56,403 nucleotides of DNA from a virus: the IMG/VR virus record IMGVR_UViG_3300047470_000274, positions 1 to 56,403 of that record; one strand, given 5' to 3'. Of this stretch, positions 41,812 through 48,581 are shown in pieces; the first letter of the stretch is position 1, and each line of letters opens with the position of its first letter. The notes beneath the pieces are model-generated. The model had not been told where the DNA came from and did not search any database. It saw only the letters and a list, made by a program, of their open reading frames with translations. The position numbers and the translations under genes are program-made.

Positions 41812-42621
41812 ATGGCAGAGAAAGACTATGCCGCGATCGCCAAGCGACGAATCCAGCGGCCGGCGGAGATCCATCGGCTGCCGAAGCTTCACATCTACTC
41901 CCGACAGAAGAAGGGCAAGACCACCTTCAGCACGTCGGCAGGTGTGGAACAGACGCTGATCCTGGACCCGGAGCATGGCACCGACGCCATGAAGACCAAG
42001 AACCCCCACGTCTGGCACATCGAGAAGTGGGAGGACCTCGACGAGGCCTGGAACTACATCCGAAGTGGCGACCACCCTTACAAGTGGATCGGGGTCGACG
42101 GCCTGACCAAGTTCTCCCAGATGTCACTGAAGTACACCATGCGGCTGCAGGAGGAGCGATCCATCGATCGCATCCCAGGTCAGGTACAGCAACGGGACTA
42201 TGGGAAGGCCGGCGAGGTCATGAAGACCATGCTGACCAACTTCCATAACCTCCCTTACGGCGTCATCTTCACCTCTCAGGAACGGGCCAACGAGGCGGCC
42301 GACTCCGAAGAGGACGAAGACATCGAGGGTGAGACCATGGAGTACATCCCCGACCTGCCCAAGGGGGTTCGAAGCTACGTCAACTCCTTGGTCGATGTGA
42401 TCGGGCGACTCTACGTCGCCAAGATCGACAGCCCCAAGAACCCCGAACTGAAGATCGCCCAGCGTAGGCTGTGGATCGGAGAGTCGCTGAAGTACGACAC
42501 CGGCTACCGATCTGACTACACCCTGCCCGACATGATCAAGATGCCCAGCATCCCCAAGCTGGTGGCTCTGATGGACACCGGCAAGGCCCCGGTTCGGCGG
42601 ATCGCCAAGGCCGCCAGCTAA
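41812..42621 (+). CDS. Sak4-like RecA-fold ATPase (AAA_24 type)
   Basis: 269 residues. A shortened Walker A at YSRQKKGKTTFS (near 29-40), a Walker B at KWIGVDGLTKF (near 92) and a sensor-like region FTSQERANE fit the Sak4/AAA_24 single-strand annealing ATPases of phages. It probably loads on ssDNA together with the protein encoded next, forming a recombination pair. The SSB-like partner downstream strengthens the assignment. Confidence 0.75.
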   Translation: MAEKDYAAIAKRRIQRPAEIHRLPKLHIYSRQKKGKTTFSTSAGVEQTLILDPEHGTDAMKTKNPHVWHIEKWEDLDEAWNYIRSGDHPYKWIGVDGLTKFSQMSLKYTMRLQEERSIDRIPGQVQQRDYGKAGEVMKTMLTNFHNLPYGVIFTSQERANEAADSEEDEDIEGETMEYIPDLPKGVRSYVNSLVDVIGRLYVAKIDSPKNPELKIAQRRLWIGESLKYDTGYRSDYTLPDMIKMPSIPKLVALMDTGKAPVRRIAKAAS

Positions 42622-42643
42622 GAATGAGCACTGCTACGTCAGG

Positions 42644-42697
42644 TTGATCTCCACACGATCAGCCGATAGCATTCACCCATATGCCCCTTACTGGGGC
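42644..42697 (+). promoter_or_regulatory. promoter with leader hairpin
   Basis: TTGATC (42644-42649), 17 bases including CCACAC, TAGCAT (42667-42672). The leader has GCCCC-TTACT-GGGGC (42683-42697) then TGACCGAGGAAGG before the ATG at 42719. Confidence 0.7.
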
Positions 42698-42718
42698 TGA
42701 CCGAGGAAGGTACCACGA

Positions 42719-43468
42719 ATGGCTGCTGTTACCAGGTCTGCGGCGACTGCCAAGGCCCTCGACTTCACCGATGTCAAGGATGGTGGAGCCAGCTTCAACA
42801 AGAAGCGGGTCCCCATGGGCGACTACCTGGCGAAGGTCACCAAGTGCGAGGACTCGCCGACGAAGGAGACCAAGGAGCCCCAGTGGCTCTACACCATCGA
42901 GCTGGTCGAGAAGTACACCGACCGCAAGTTCCCGTACTACTGCAAGCTGCAGGCGAACCAGCTCTGGAAGGTCCGCAACCTCTTCCTGGCCGCCGGCATC
43001 AGCATCCCCAAGCGCAAGGTCAAGCTCGACCCGAACCGAGTCGTCGGCAAGCTGGTCGGGCTGACGCTCGAGGACGACGAGTACGACGGCAAGATGCAGT
43101 CCAACATCGCCCAGTTCTTCCCCGCCAGCGACCTGACCGAGGGCGAGGACCCGGAGGACGAGCTCGACGACGAAGAGGCCGAGGACGAAGACGAGGCTGA
43201 GGAGGAGCCGGCGCCCGTTCGCCGGAAGGCCCGTCCCGCCCCGGAGCCCGAGCCGGAGGAAGAGGAGGACGAGGAGGAGGAAGCCGAGGAGGAGGACGAG
43301 GAAGAAGAGGAGCCTGCCCCGGTGAGGCGCAAGGCCCCGGCCAAGGCCTCGATCCCGGCTCAGCGGAAGGCCTCTCCCGCCGTCGCCCGCAAGAAGGTGG
43401 CTGCCCGTCCGGCAGTCGAGGACGTGGACGAGGACGACCTCGAAGCGCTCGACCTCGATGAGATCTGA
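42719..43468 (+). CDS. single-stranded-DNA-binding-like protein with acidic tail
   Basis: 249 residues. The first 140 form a compact domain (VPMGDYLAKVTKCEDSPTKE ... LYTIELVEKYTDRKFPYYCKL) like the DUF669/SSB-type partners of phage annealases. The remainder is Glu/Asp-rich, contains two copies of EEPAPVRRKA and ends EDDLEALDLDEI, reminiscent of acidic SSB tails that recruit enzymes. Codons are GC-ending, so it is probably abundant. The low-complexity acidic stretch is prone to assembly error. Confidence 0.7.
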   Translation: MAAVTRSAATAKALDFTDVKDGGASFNKKRVPMGDYLAKVTKCEDSPTKETKEPQWLYTIELVEKYTDRKFPYYCKLQANQLWKVRNLFLAAGISIPKRKVKLDPNRVVGKLVGLTLEDDEYDGKMQSNIAQFFPASDLTEGEDPEDELDDEEAEDEDEAEEEPAPVRRKARPAPEPEPEEEEDEEEEAEEEDEEEEEPAPVRRKAPAKASIPAQRKASPAVARKKVAARPAVEDVDEDDLEALDLDEI

Positions 43469-43522
43469 CCTGGACGGCTGAGCAATCAGCTTAACCGGTC
43501 ATCTCCCCTCTTCCCCCTGACC

Positions 43523-43604
43523 TTGACATCTCATTGCCGAGATGAGAAGATGGTCTAGTACGACTGATGCCCCGCCGAGGCGACCCGAGATCCCGGAGCG
43601 GGGC
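43523..43604 (+). promoter_or_regulatory. promoter with operator palindrome and leader hairpin
   Basis: TTGACA (43523-43528), 17 bases, GAAGAT (43546-43551). The spacer carries TCTCAT/ATGAGA arms (43530-43535, 43543-43548). A GCCCCGC/GCGGGGC hairpin (43569-43604) follows. Confidence 0.5.
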
Positions 43605-43625
43605 CACAGTCGCCACAAGTTTGGG

Positions 43626-43681
43626 CAGTCCGGCCTCTTAAGTTCCACCCTCCTCGGTCAAAGTTGGGTGAGGCCGGACTG
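43626..43681. repeat. 12-base perfect inverted repeat, structured leader
   Basis: CAGTCCGGCCTC (43626-43637) and GAGGCCGGACTG (43670-43681) enclose 32 bases that contain an inner CACCC/GGGTG pairing and, read on the minus strand, a TTGACCGAGGAGGG box. With the hairpin at 43569 it fills the 236-base gap 43469-43704. It may be a small RNA, a leader or a protein-binding site. Confidence 0.5.
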
Positions 43682-43704
43682 TCCATCGTCGTAGTGAGGA
43701 ACAC

Positions 43705-43800
43705 GTGGGTAACAGCAAGAACTCCAGTAATGGGATCAATTGGTTCCTGATCCTGGCAGCCATAGGGCTGGGCTACATGGTATGGAAGGTGGGTAAGTGA
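43705..43800 (+). CDS. small membrane protein
   Basis: 31 residues from a GTG with GTGAGGA upstream: an N-terminal polar stretch (GNSKNSSNGIN) and one transmembrane helix (WFLILAAIGLGYMVW). The next gene starts within its stop. Function unknown. Confidence 0.5.
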   Translation: MGNSKNSSNGINWFLILAAIGLGYMVWKVGK

Positions 43801-43973
43801 GTAACCGAGCAGCTCCCCATGGCTGGGTGAGGAATGGCCGCCGGTTCTGGCTTTGCCGGCATTGCCTCGCACCCAAGTCCGAGCATCCGCGAAAGCAGTG
43901 GACCACCAGCCGAGCTCAGGGCGACAACACCTACATCGGCAAGAGCGTCTGGCGTCGGGGGCAGGTGAACTAG
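43797..43973 (+). CDS. small zinc-ribbon protein
   Basis: 58 residues from a GTG overlapping the previous stop. WLCRHCLAPKSEH gives C-x2-C followed by His in a basic background (NGRRFW; PRKQW). No family is recognised. It is coupled to the nuclease gene that begins two bases after its stop. Confidence 0.5.
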   Translation: MSNRAAPHGWVRNGRRFWLCRHCLAPKSEHPRKQWTTSRAQGDNTYIGKSVWRRGQVN

Positions 43974-43974
43974 G

Positions 43975-44373
43975 GTGACCACTCAGGGAGAATCCAGGAT
44001 CTCTGGAAGCATCATGACCGCCCTCCGACTCGAGGGGGTATTCTGCTTCAAGATCCACGGCGGGCCCACCATGATGGCTGGACTGCCTGACATCATGGCC
44101 TGTGTGGACGGTCAATTCTTGGCGCTGGAGACCAAGACTCCCGAGAAGCGGAAGAACACCAGCGCCATTCAGCGGCATGTGCATGGGCTGATGCGCCAAT
44201 CGGGGGCACGGGTGGAAGTAGTCTGCGGAGTGCAGGAAGCGCTGAGCATCGTCGATGATATGCGCACCGCCACCCGCATCACCCAGGTCTCACCGCCCGA
44301 CCCAGCCATCTCAGAGCGCGAGCGACGCCTCGCCATCAAGCCACGCCCCATCAAGGACAATCCCCAAGCATAG
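43975..44373 (+). CDS. VRR-NUC domain nuclease
   Basis: 132 residues from a GTG. The VRR-NUC core is clear: GGPTMMAGLPDIMACVDGQFLALETKTPEK has the PD...(E)xK catalytic set, followed by QRHVHGLMRQSGARVEVVCGVQEAL, the conserved strand-helix. Single-domain VRR-NUC proteins in phages cut branched or structured DNA, often to resolve replication intermediates. The C-terminal 35 residues are basic and probably disordered. Confidence 0.8.
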   Translation: MTTQGESRISGSIMTALRLEGVFCFKIHGGPTMMAGLPDIMACVDGQFLALETKTPEKRKNTSAIQRHVHGLMRQSGARVEVVCGVQEALSIVDDMRTATRITQVSPPDPAISERERRLAIKPRPIKDNPQA

Positions 44374-44381
44374 GAGAGATC

Positions 44382-44849
44382 ATGGATTTCGGTAAGGCTT
44401 TGAACCGACTCAAGGGTGGTTCCAAGGTCGCCCGGGCTGGATGGAATGGGAAGGGGATGTGGCTCGTACTGCAGAAGGGCTACCCCGATGGTATCCCCAT
44501 CAATCGGAACACAGCCGAGGCCACGGAGATTCCCGAGGGCACGGTGTGCAAGTTCCGCCCGTACATCATGATGTACACCGCCGATGCCGAGTTCGTACCC
44601 TGGGTGGCTTCTCAGACCGACCTGCTGGCTGACGACTGGCAGTGGGTATCTGACGCCAATCAGTGCGCCCCGGCACCCGGTGAGCCCACCCCCGGAGCTG
44701 CCTACGGTGCCGAGCAGGATCAACCGCCCATCTCGATCGATGACCTGGAGCCGCCATTCGTGACGGGCAAGTTCGAGGGGCCCGCGGGCGACCAGGTGCA
44801 TGCCGAGATCACGGTGACGCGGCAACAGGGTCACTGCAAGGGCGAGTAG
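44382..44849 (+). CDS. tad2: Tad2-type anti-Thoeris protein (DUF2829) with C-terminal extension
   Basis: 155 residues. Residues 1-90 match DUF2829: MDFGKALNRLKGGSKVARAG with WN next, a middle insertion, then FRPYIMMYTADAEFVPW and SQTDLLADDW. Proteins of this family, named Tad2, bind and sequester the cyclic ADP-ribose-type signal made by ThsB and so block Thoeris defence. The last 60 residues (PAPGEPTPGAAYGAEQ onward) are an acidic, disordered extension ending in a Cys-containing tail. It follows the nuclease gene by eight bases with AGGAG upstream. The family assignment is firm by motif; activity is inference. Confidence 0.8.
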   Translation: MDFGKALNRLKGGSKVARAGWNGKGMWLVLQKGYPDGIPINRNTAEATEIPEGTVCKFRPYIMMYTADAEFVPWVASQTDLLADDWQWVSDANQCAPAPGEPTPGAAYGAEQDQPPISIDDLEPPFVTGKFEGPAGDQVHAEITVTRQQGHCKGE

Positions 44850-44906
44850 TTCCCACACATGACTGAGCCCGGCCCCAGGCGAGATCTGAGGTCGGGCTCG
44901 GTGGTG

Positions 44907-45119
44907 TCAGAAACCCTCGAGGATCAGAGCCGCAGCCGTGTGCTCCTTGACCCCCACTTCGGCGAACCCCTCATGGCGCTTGAGCCAGTAGATCCACTTA
45001 TCAGGGTCATGTGTGGGAGGCAGGGTGCAGGTGCCGTTATCCATGAGGTCCCATCGAGCATCGCTGAGTTCATCCCAGTCGAGGCCCTGCGGTCGGGGGA
45101 ACTTCGGCTTCGTGGTCAT
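44907..45119 (-). CDS. hypothetical protein, leaderless
   Basis: 70 residues from the ATG at 45119, chosen because a promoter ends six bases upstream. The sequence is acidic with a GLDWDELSDARWDLMDNG helix and a C-terminal GVKEHTAAALILEGF. No family is recognised. It is the last gene of the leftward block and its stop faces the Tad2 gene. Confidence 0.6.
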   Translation of the reverse strand: MTTKPKFPRPQGLDWDELSDARWDLMDNGTCTLPPTHDPDKWIYWLKRHEGFAEVGVKEHTAAALILEGF

Positions 45120-45125
45120 GCCCCC

Positions 45126-45155
45126 ATTATGCCATGGCATAAGTACGGAAGTCAA
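45126..45155 (-). promoter_or_regulatory. leftward promoter, leaderless type
   Basis: On the minus strand TTGACT (45155-45150), 18 bases, CATAAT (45131-45126), six bases (GGGGGC), ATG at 45119. It repeats the left-end geometry on the other strand. Confidence 0.7.
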
Positions 45156-45199
45156 GGCCACACACCCCGAGACCCCCTCTCGGGGGCCCGGGTTGATGG

Positions 45200-45400
45200 T
45201 CAGGCCATCAGGATGATGCCATCGCCCTCGGTCTCCTCAGCGACGTGGACGTTCTCGAGGTTGGCCCAGGTCCGGGTACGGAGGCGGGTCAGGGTGTCGT
45301 CGACATCCGCACCCTCGGGCAGTTCTACCGGGTTGCCCCCCTGGAAGTGGGCAGCCAGGGCATCCATCTCCTTGTCGTCAAGAATCCTCAGCTCAGCCAT
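45200..45400 (-). CDS. hypothetical acidic protein
   Basis: 66 residues, GGAGAT upstream of the ATG at 45400. ILDDKEMDALAAHFQGGNPV then DVDDTLTRLRTRTWANLENVH suggest a small helical protein. No family is recognised. It is served by its own promoter at 45441-45470. Confidence 0.6.
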   Translation of the reverse strand: MAELRILDDKEMDALAAHFQGGNPVELPEGADVDDTLTRLRTRTWANLENVHVAEETEGDGIILMA

Positions 45401-45417
45401 GGTATCTCCAATCGTCG

Positions 45418-45470
45418 GCCCCCCGGTTGGGGCATGCCCAATCATCGCATCTCCGCAAATTCCCCGTCAA
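45418..45470 (-). promoter_or_regulatory. leftward promoter with leader hairpin
   Basis: Minus strand: TTGACG (45470-45465), 18 bases, GATGAT (45446-45441), then a GCCCC/GGGGC hairpin (45433-45418) ahead of the RBS. The gap 45401-45718 otherwise contains several CTAGC/GCTAGCC repeats and one weak 44-codon ORF, not called. Confidence 0.6.
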
Positions 45471-45690
45471 GGCCGCGTTACTTGTCACAGCAACCACAAG
45501 TGTTTATCCGCTCATCGCGAGCTGGGGGCAAGGGCTGGGGATAGTCCCTAAGCGATTGGCAATTGATGCTCGCCCAATCATGCCTGCTAGCTAGCCCAAT
45601 TATCGAGGACATTCCGTGAGCTTCTCCAATTGGCCCTTGCGCATGATTGATCAGGCGCGATGCGCGATGGCTAGCCCAAACACAAACCAA

Positions 45691-45710
45691 GGCCGACCCT
45701 AGGGCCGACC
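45691..45710 (-). terminator. leftward terminator
   Basis: On the minus strand GGTCGGCCC and GGGTCGGCC pair through eight or nine bases with two wobbles, followed by TTGGTTTG. It lies directly after the stop of the gene ending at 45719. Confidence 0.6.
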
Positions 45711-45718
45711 CGGTTAGT

Positions 45719-46186
45719 CTAGCTGACGTCGTATGCGAGTCTTATGGCCCTCGCCGCAACCTGCCCAGCAGTTCTGCCGATGTCGTAGTAAACCTTGAGC
45801 TCGGTCTCTCGGATCTGGTTCACGGCCCCCTCGCCGGCGAGGCCCAGCCGACGTCTGATGATCACGTCGACCATGGCGGACCAGCCCTCGTAGGTGTGGG
45901 AGTGCTTGTCGGTGATGTTCTCCATGGCAACCACGATCATCGCGGAGTCATCGAGTTCCTCTGTGAGCTTCTCGAGTCGCCAGGTCTTGATCTTGTCGGC
46001 CCGGTGGGTCCAGAAGCCCAGAGTACGGGCCAGGTCGGTGGTCCAGCCGCTGGAGTAACCGCAGCCCGGCTCTTTGCAGGACCCGAAGTAACCGATGATC
46101 TCGCGACCTCGATGGGTCACCGGCGAGAGGTACTTACGGGGTTCGTGGAAGTAGGGGTCGATCTTCTCGAGGGAATTCTCGGCCAT
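45719..46186 (-). CDS. hypothetical protein
   Basis: 155 residues from the ATG at 46186, fixed by CTGACCGAGGAG upstream. A CKEPGCGYSSGW segment could bind metal; the C-terminal half (ELDDSAMIVVAMENITDKHS and onward) is mixed alpha/beta. No family is recognised. It contains one copy of the 9-mer (45893-45901). Confidence 0.6.
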   Translation of the reverse strand: MAENSLEKIDPYFHEPRKYLSPVTHRGREIIGYFGSCKEPGCGYSSGWTTDLARTLGFWTHRADKIKTWRLEKLTEELDDSAMIVVAMENITDKHSHTYEGWSAMVDVIIRRRLGLAGEGAVNQIRETELKVYYDIGRTAGQVAARAIRLAYDVS

Positions 46187-46226
46187 ACTAAGCTCCTCGG
46201 TCAGAGAGGGGGTAGCTGATGGCATC

Positions 46227-46255
46227 ACGATACCAACAGGTGACGATGTCGTCAA
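46227..46255 (-). promoter_or_regulatory. leftward promoter
   Basis: Minus strand: TTGACG (46255-46250), 17 bases, TATCGT (46232-46227), with the GACCGAGGAG leader box downstream. Confidence 0.6.
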
Positions 46256-46267
46256 GGCACACCAAGA

Positions 46268-46285
46268 GCGGCCCCGGAGGGCCGC
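46268..46285 (-). terminator. leftward hairpin terminator
   Basis: GCGGCCC (46268-46274) and GGGCCGC (46279-46285) with a CGGA loop, six bases after the stop at 46291. It separates this unit from the promoter at 46227-46255. Confidence 0.6.
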
Positions 46286-46290
46286 CTCGG

Positions 46291-46521
46291 TTAACTACCG
46301 TGGGTGTGTCTGGTGAGGGTATAGTCACCCGGGGGCAGTTGCCGTCGAAGGCCGCTCTCCCGAAGCAGTTGCCGGTAGACCTCGAACTGTTGCTCGGCGA
46401 AGTCGGGGATCAGGGCCAGTCGACCCTCATCGTTGTAGATCCAGAGGTAGGGGCGGCCGAAGAGGGTGACTCGCCTAGAGGTCTTCAATGTCGAACTCGT
46501 CGAGGGGTTCGTCAGGTCCAT
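46291..46521 (-). CDS. hypothetical protein
   Basis: 76 residues from the ATG at 46521, with AAAGGAG eight bases upstream, overlapping the end of the preceding gene by 47 bases. A strand-rich start (RRVTLFGRPYLWIYNDEGRLALI) and helix (EQQFEVYRQLLRESG). No family is recognised. Confidence 0.55.
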   Translation of the reverse strand: MDLTNPSTSSTLKTSRRVTLFGRPYLWIYNDEGRLALIPDFAEQQFEVYRQLLRESGLRRQLPPGDYTLTRHTHGS

Positions 46522-47101
46522 CGTCCAGGCTCCTTTCGAGGTAGTCAACGAGCGGCTGTAGCTCGCCATTTGGAGAGCCATCGACCTCATCGTCAAGATC
46601 CTGGACGTCATCGAGAGCCTCCATCAGGCCGGGGATGGACTCCTTGGGCGGGTAGGGGTGAGACTTGGCGGCTTCCTCCTCGCGGGGCTTCGGGATCAGC
46701 TTGCCGTTCTTGCCGGCGACCAGGCCGTGGCGTCGAGCCCGTTCTCCTATACCCAGCATGCGTGTTCGGAAGTCGTCGTCGTCCAACCCATTGCCGTGGA
46801 GGCCCAGCTTCGGGTCGACTCGCTGCCGTCGGGGTGTGGGACTCGCCGTGCGCTGGCCGGGGATCGAGGGTGTGGCCGGCTTACTCTGAGGCGAGCGATT
46901 CCGAGTGGTTTTGGTTGAGCTCCAGGCGTCGAACGCAGCTTTGATCTTGGTGATCTCCTCCTCGGGGAAATCATATCGACCCCCCTGGCCGACCCCGTCA
47001 TACCCCGAGTTGGGGTCTCGGAAGAACTTTCTCAGTTGCTTGGCATCGGTTCCGATGCGTGACGCGACCTGTTTGGCACCGTAAGTCTTCTGGTCAGCCA
47101 T
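46475..47101 (-). CDS. DNA-binding-like protein with RLR..G.G.RY domain
   Basis: 208 residues with TGACCGAGGAGGG upstream. The N-terminal 60 residues (KTYGAKQVASRIGTDAKQLR, RKFFRD, GVGQGGRYDFPEEEI) match the core also seen at 29490 and 55435, and resemble the HTH-like start domain of many actinophage early proteins. A disordered basic linker and an acidic C-terminus (DDGPDEPLDEFDIEDL) follow. It probably binds DNA and recruits a partner. Confidence 0.65.
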   Translation of the reverse strand: MADQKTYGAKQVASRIGTDAKQLRKFFRDPNSGYDGVGQGGRYDFPEEEITKIKAAFDAWSSTKTTRNRSPQSKPATPSIPGQRTASPTPRRQRVDPKLGLHGNGLDDDDFRTRMLGIGERARRHGLVAGKNGKLIPKPREEEAAKSHPYPPKESIPGLMEALDDVQDLDDEVDGSPNGELQPLVDYLERSLDDGPDEPLDEFDIEDL

Positions 47102-47132
47102 ATGGTCACCCTCCTCGGTCAGTAGGTGGTGT

Positions 47133-47183
47133 TGCCCTCGCGGGGCATAAGTAATGCTATGCCCTTGCCGGCAAGGAAGTCAA
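47133..47183 (-). promoter_or_regulatory. leftward promoter with leader hairpin
   Basis: Minus strand: TTGACT (47183-47178), 18 bases with TTGCCGGCAA, TAGCAT (47159-47154), then GCCCC-GCGA-GGGC (47146-47134) before the GACCGAGGAGG box. Confidence 0.65.
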
Positions 47184-47252
47184 ATGCCCATTCTCGTAAA
47201 AAGGCTAGACCCCCCGCCCTAGCTGAGACGGGGAGCCAAGAGTGAGCAAGAT

Positions 47253-47522
47253 TCAGAGATCTCGTGAGACGGGGTTGAAGGGCTCCATCAGGACTTCGGT
47301 TATACCTCTCAGGGCGTCTCTCTCGTCTCTGTTGAAGAGGTTACCCATCATGGCCATGAACATCCCCGAGATCGAAGCCCTCATCACGTGGTCGAACTCC
47401 AGCTCGGGCGAGTTGCAGTCATCTCGGGGACAGAACTTCAGCTGTCTGTCCCCCACCTTGATTGTCTCGACCTGTCGGAAGATGGTCTGGCAGACGCAGC
47501 ACTGAAAGATGGGACCAAGCAT
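47253..47522 (-). CDS. zinc-ribbon hypothetical protein
   Basis: 89 residues, GCCGAGGAGG upstream of the ATG. FQCCVCQ near residue 8 and FCPRDDC near 31 form a four-Cys ribbon; the remainder is helical and Met-rich (SISGMFMAMMGNLFNRDERDAL). No family is recognised. It may bind nucleic acid or a host protein. Confidence 0.65.
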   Translation of the reverse strand: MLGPIFQCCVCQTIFRQVETIKVGDRQLKFCPRDDCNSPELEFDHVMRASISGMFMAMMGNLFNRDERDALRGITEVLMEPFNPVSRDL

Positions 47523-47558
47523 GGGTTCCTCCTCGGCGGGGGTGGTGGCGATATACCT

Positions 47559-47587
47559 ACCCTATAGCCCTTGCCTACGGCCGTCAA
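47559..47587 (-). promoter_or_regulatory. leftward promoter
   Basis: Minus strand: TTGACG (47587-47582), 17 bases, TAGGGT (47564-47559), serving the zinc-ribbon gene. Confidence 0.7.
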
Positions 47588-47611
47588 GGAACCCAGCAAA
47601 GTAACATTCCG

Positions 47612-47812
47612 TCAAGGTGCCGTGCAGTGTATACTACTTGCGGGCGGCGTCAAGCCAGGGCTAGGGCTGACCTCCACACCCATGCTGGGGGGCCTCTCGA
47701 CATAGCAGTGGTGGCTGGGTGCCTCACCCCTGAAGAGCAGGGCCGCGATGATGAGCGCCGGCGGAAGGAAGAGACCCGCGATGATCCAGTCAGCCTGGTA
47801 CTTGGTGATCAC
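47612..47812 (-). CDS. small membrane protein
   Basis: 66 residues from a GTG with GAGGAG upstream. One transmembrane helix (WIIAGLFLPPALIIAALLF) and a Pro/Ser-rich tail. It lies 58 bases after the gene at 47871 and is probably co-transcribed with it. Function unknown. Confidence 0.5.
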   Translation of the reverse strand: MITKYQADWIIAGLFLPPALIIAALLFRGEAPSHHCYVERPPSMGVEVSPSPGLTPPASSIHCTAP

Positions 47813-47870
47813 TGTAACTCCTCAGATACGACGAGAGGCCCCCGGTGTGAGGGCCCCTCGGATGGATGAA

Positions 47871-48299
47871 CTACTCGACGATGTAGCCGTGTCGGGCGAA
47901 CAGGTTCTTGTTGGTCATGCGCCAGTCGAGGTAGGAGTGCTTGCGAGACTCAGCCATGAGCCAGTCCTGGGCGGTCTGGGTCAGATCGATCAGGTCGATG
48001 CCCCCGCCTTCCCAGGCCTCTGAGAAGAACAGGGCGCCGCCGACGATGCCGTGGTCGGCCGGGTACTGGGACAAGTACTGGGCTCGGGGATTCCACGGGA
48101 GCTGGCGGTCATAGCCGTCGTCGTCGATCACCATCACGAAGTCGTTGGCTCGGGCCACCTCAGTTCTCACCTGGCACATGTACCGGATGTTGGCTCGGTC
48201 CCAGAGCTCCCGAAGAGGCAACTCCAGCAACTGGAAGTCGCCGGTGTGGTCAGTGGATACGTAGAGGGCCTTGAGCACTCGGTCTTTCCAGTCGGGCAT
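47871..48299 (-). CDS. hypothetical protein, DUF3846-like
   Basis: 142 residues. The N-terminal KALYVSTDHTGDFQLLELPL and the middle MVIDDDGYDRQLPWNPRAQYL, then GIVGGALFF, follow the pattern of DUF3846-type proteins (an Asn-containing loop after a short acidic strand and a Gly-Gly turn), which are common in actinophages and plasmids without known function. Match by eye only. Confidence 0.5.
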   Translation of the reverse strand: MPDWKDRVLKALYVSTDHTGDFQLLELPLRELWDRANIRYMCQVRTEVARANDFVMVIDDDGYDRQLPWNPRAQYLSQYPADHGIVGGALFFSEAWEGGGIDLIDLTQTAQDWLMAESRKHSYLDWRMTNKNLFARHGYIVE

Positions 48300-48335
48300 G
48301 TCAGTCCTTCAGCTGGGTGTGGAAGTGGTAAGGCA

Positions 48336-48364
48336 ATCTTGCCATGGCCCGGCTACGGTGTCAA
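48336..48364 (-). promoter_or_regulatory. leftward promoter
   Basis: Minus strand: TTGACA (48364-48359), 17 bases, CAAGAT (48341-48336); GAAGGA precedes the ATG at 48299. Confidence 0.6.
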
Positions 48365-48366
48365 GG

Positions 48367-48573
48367 CTAGCCCTCGGGCTCGATGCAAGGAGCTACCGCA
48401 GATGTTACGGTAAGCGGTTGACCACATACGCTGCAGCCGACCTGCTCTCCGATGTCTCCCTCCGGCTCGTCGACCGCTACCGGCATGCCGTCCACCGGAT
48501 CCACGATGACCGATACGGATCGGCATGTCCACTTGATCCAGTCGTGCTGCCGAGTTGATACCGGGAGGGCCAT
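48367..48573 (-). CDS. small zinc-ribbon protein
   Basis: 68 residues with AGGAGTCTCC before the ATG. The C-terminal part has CSVCGQPLT and a further Cys near the end (APCIEPEG), with WTCRS earlier. The 5' half is beta-like (SVSVIVDPVDGMPVAVDE). It follows the gene ending at 48582 by eight bases. Confidence 0.6.
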   Translation of the reverse strand: MALPVSTRQHDWIKWTCRSVSVIVDPVDGMPVAVDEPEGDIGEQVGCSVCGQPLTVTSAVAPCIEPEG

Positions 48574-48581
48574 GGAGACTC

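Noticed and set aside
42681-43064. 127-codon plus ORF overlapping the SSB-like gene
   Set aside because: It is a shadow in another frame of a GC-biased gene; Arg/Ser/Pro-rich composition without motifs.
43200-43330. Purine-rich low-complexity tract
   Set aside because: It is explained by Glu/Asp codons of the acidic tail of the SSB-like protein.
45478-45612. Minus-strand ORF of 44 codons ending in CGCCDK
   Set aside because: Weak RBS and surrounded by CTAGC repeats; the Cys at the end alone do not support a gene.
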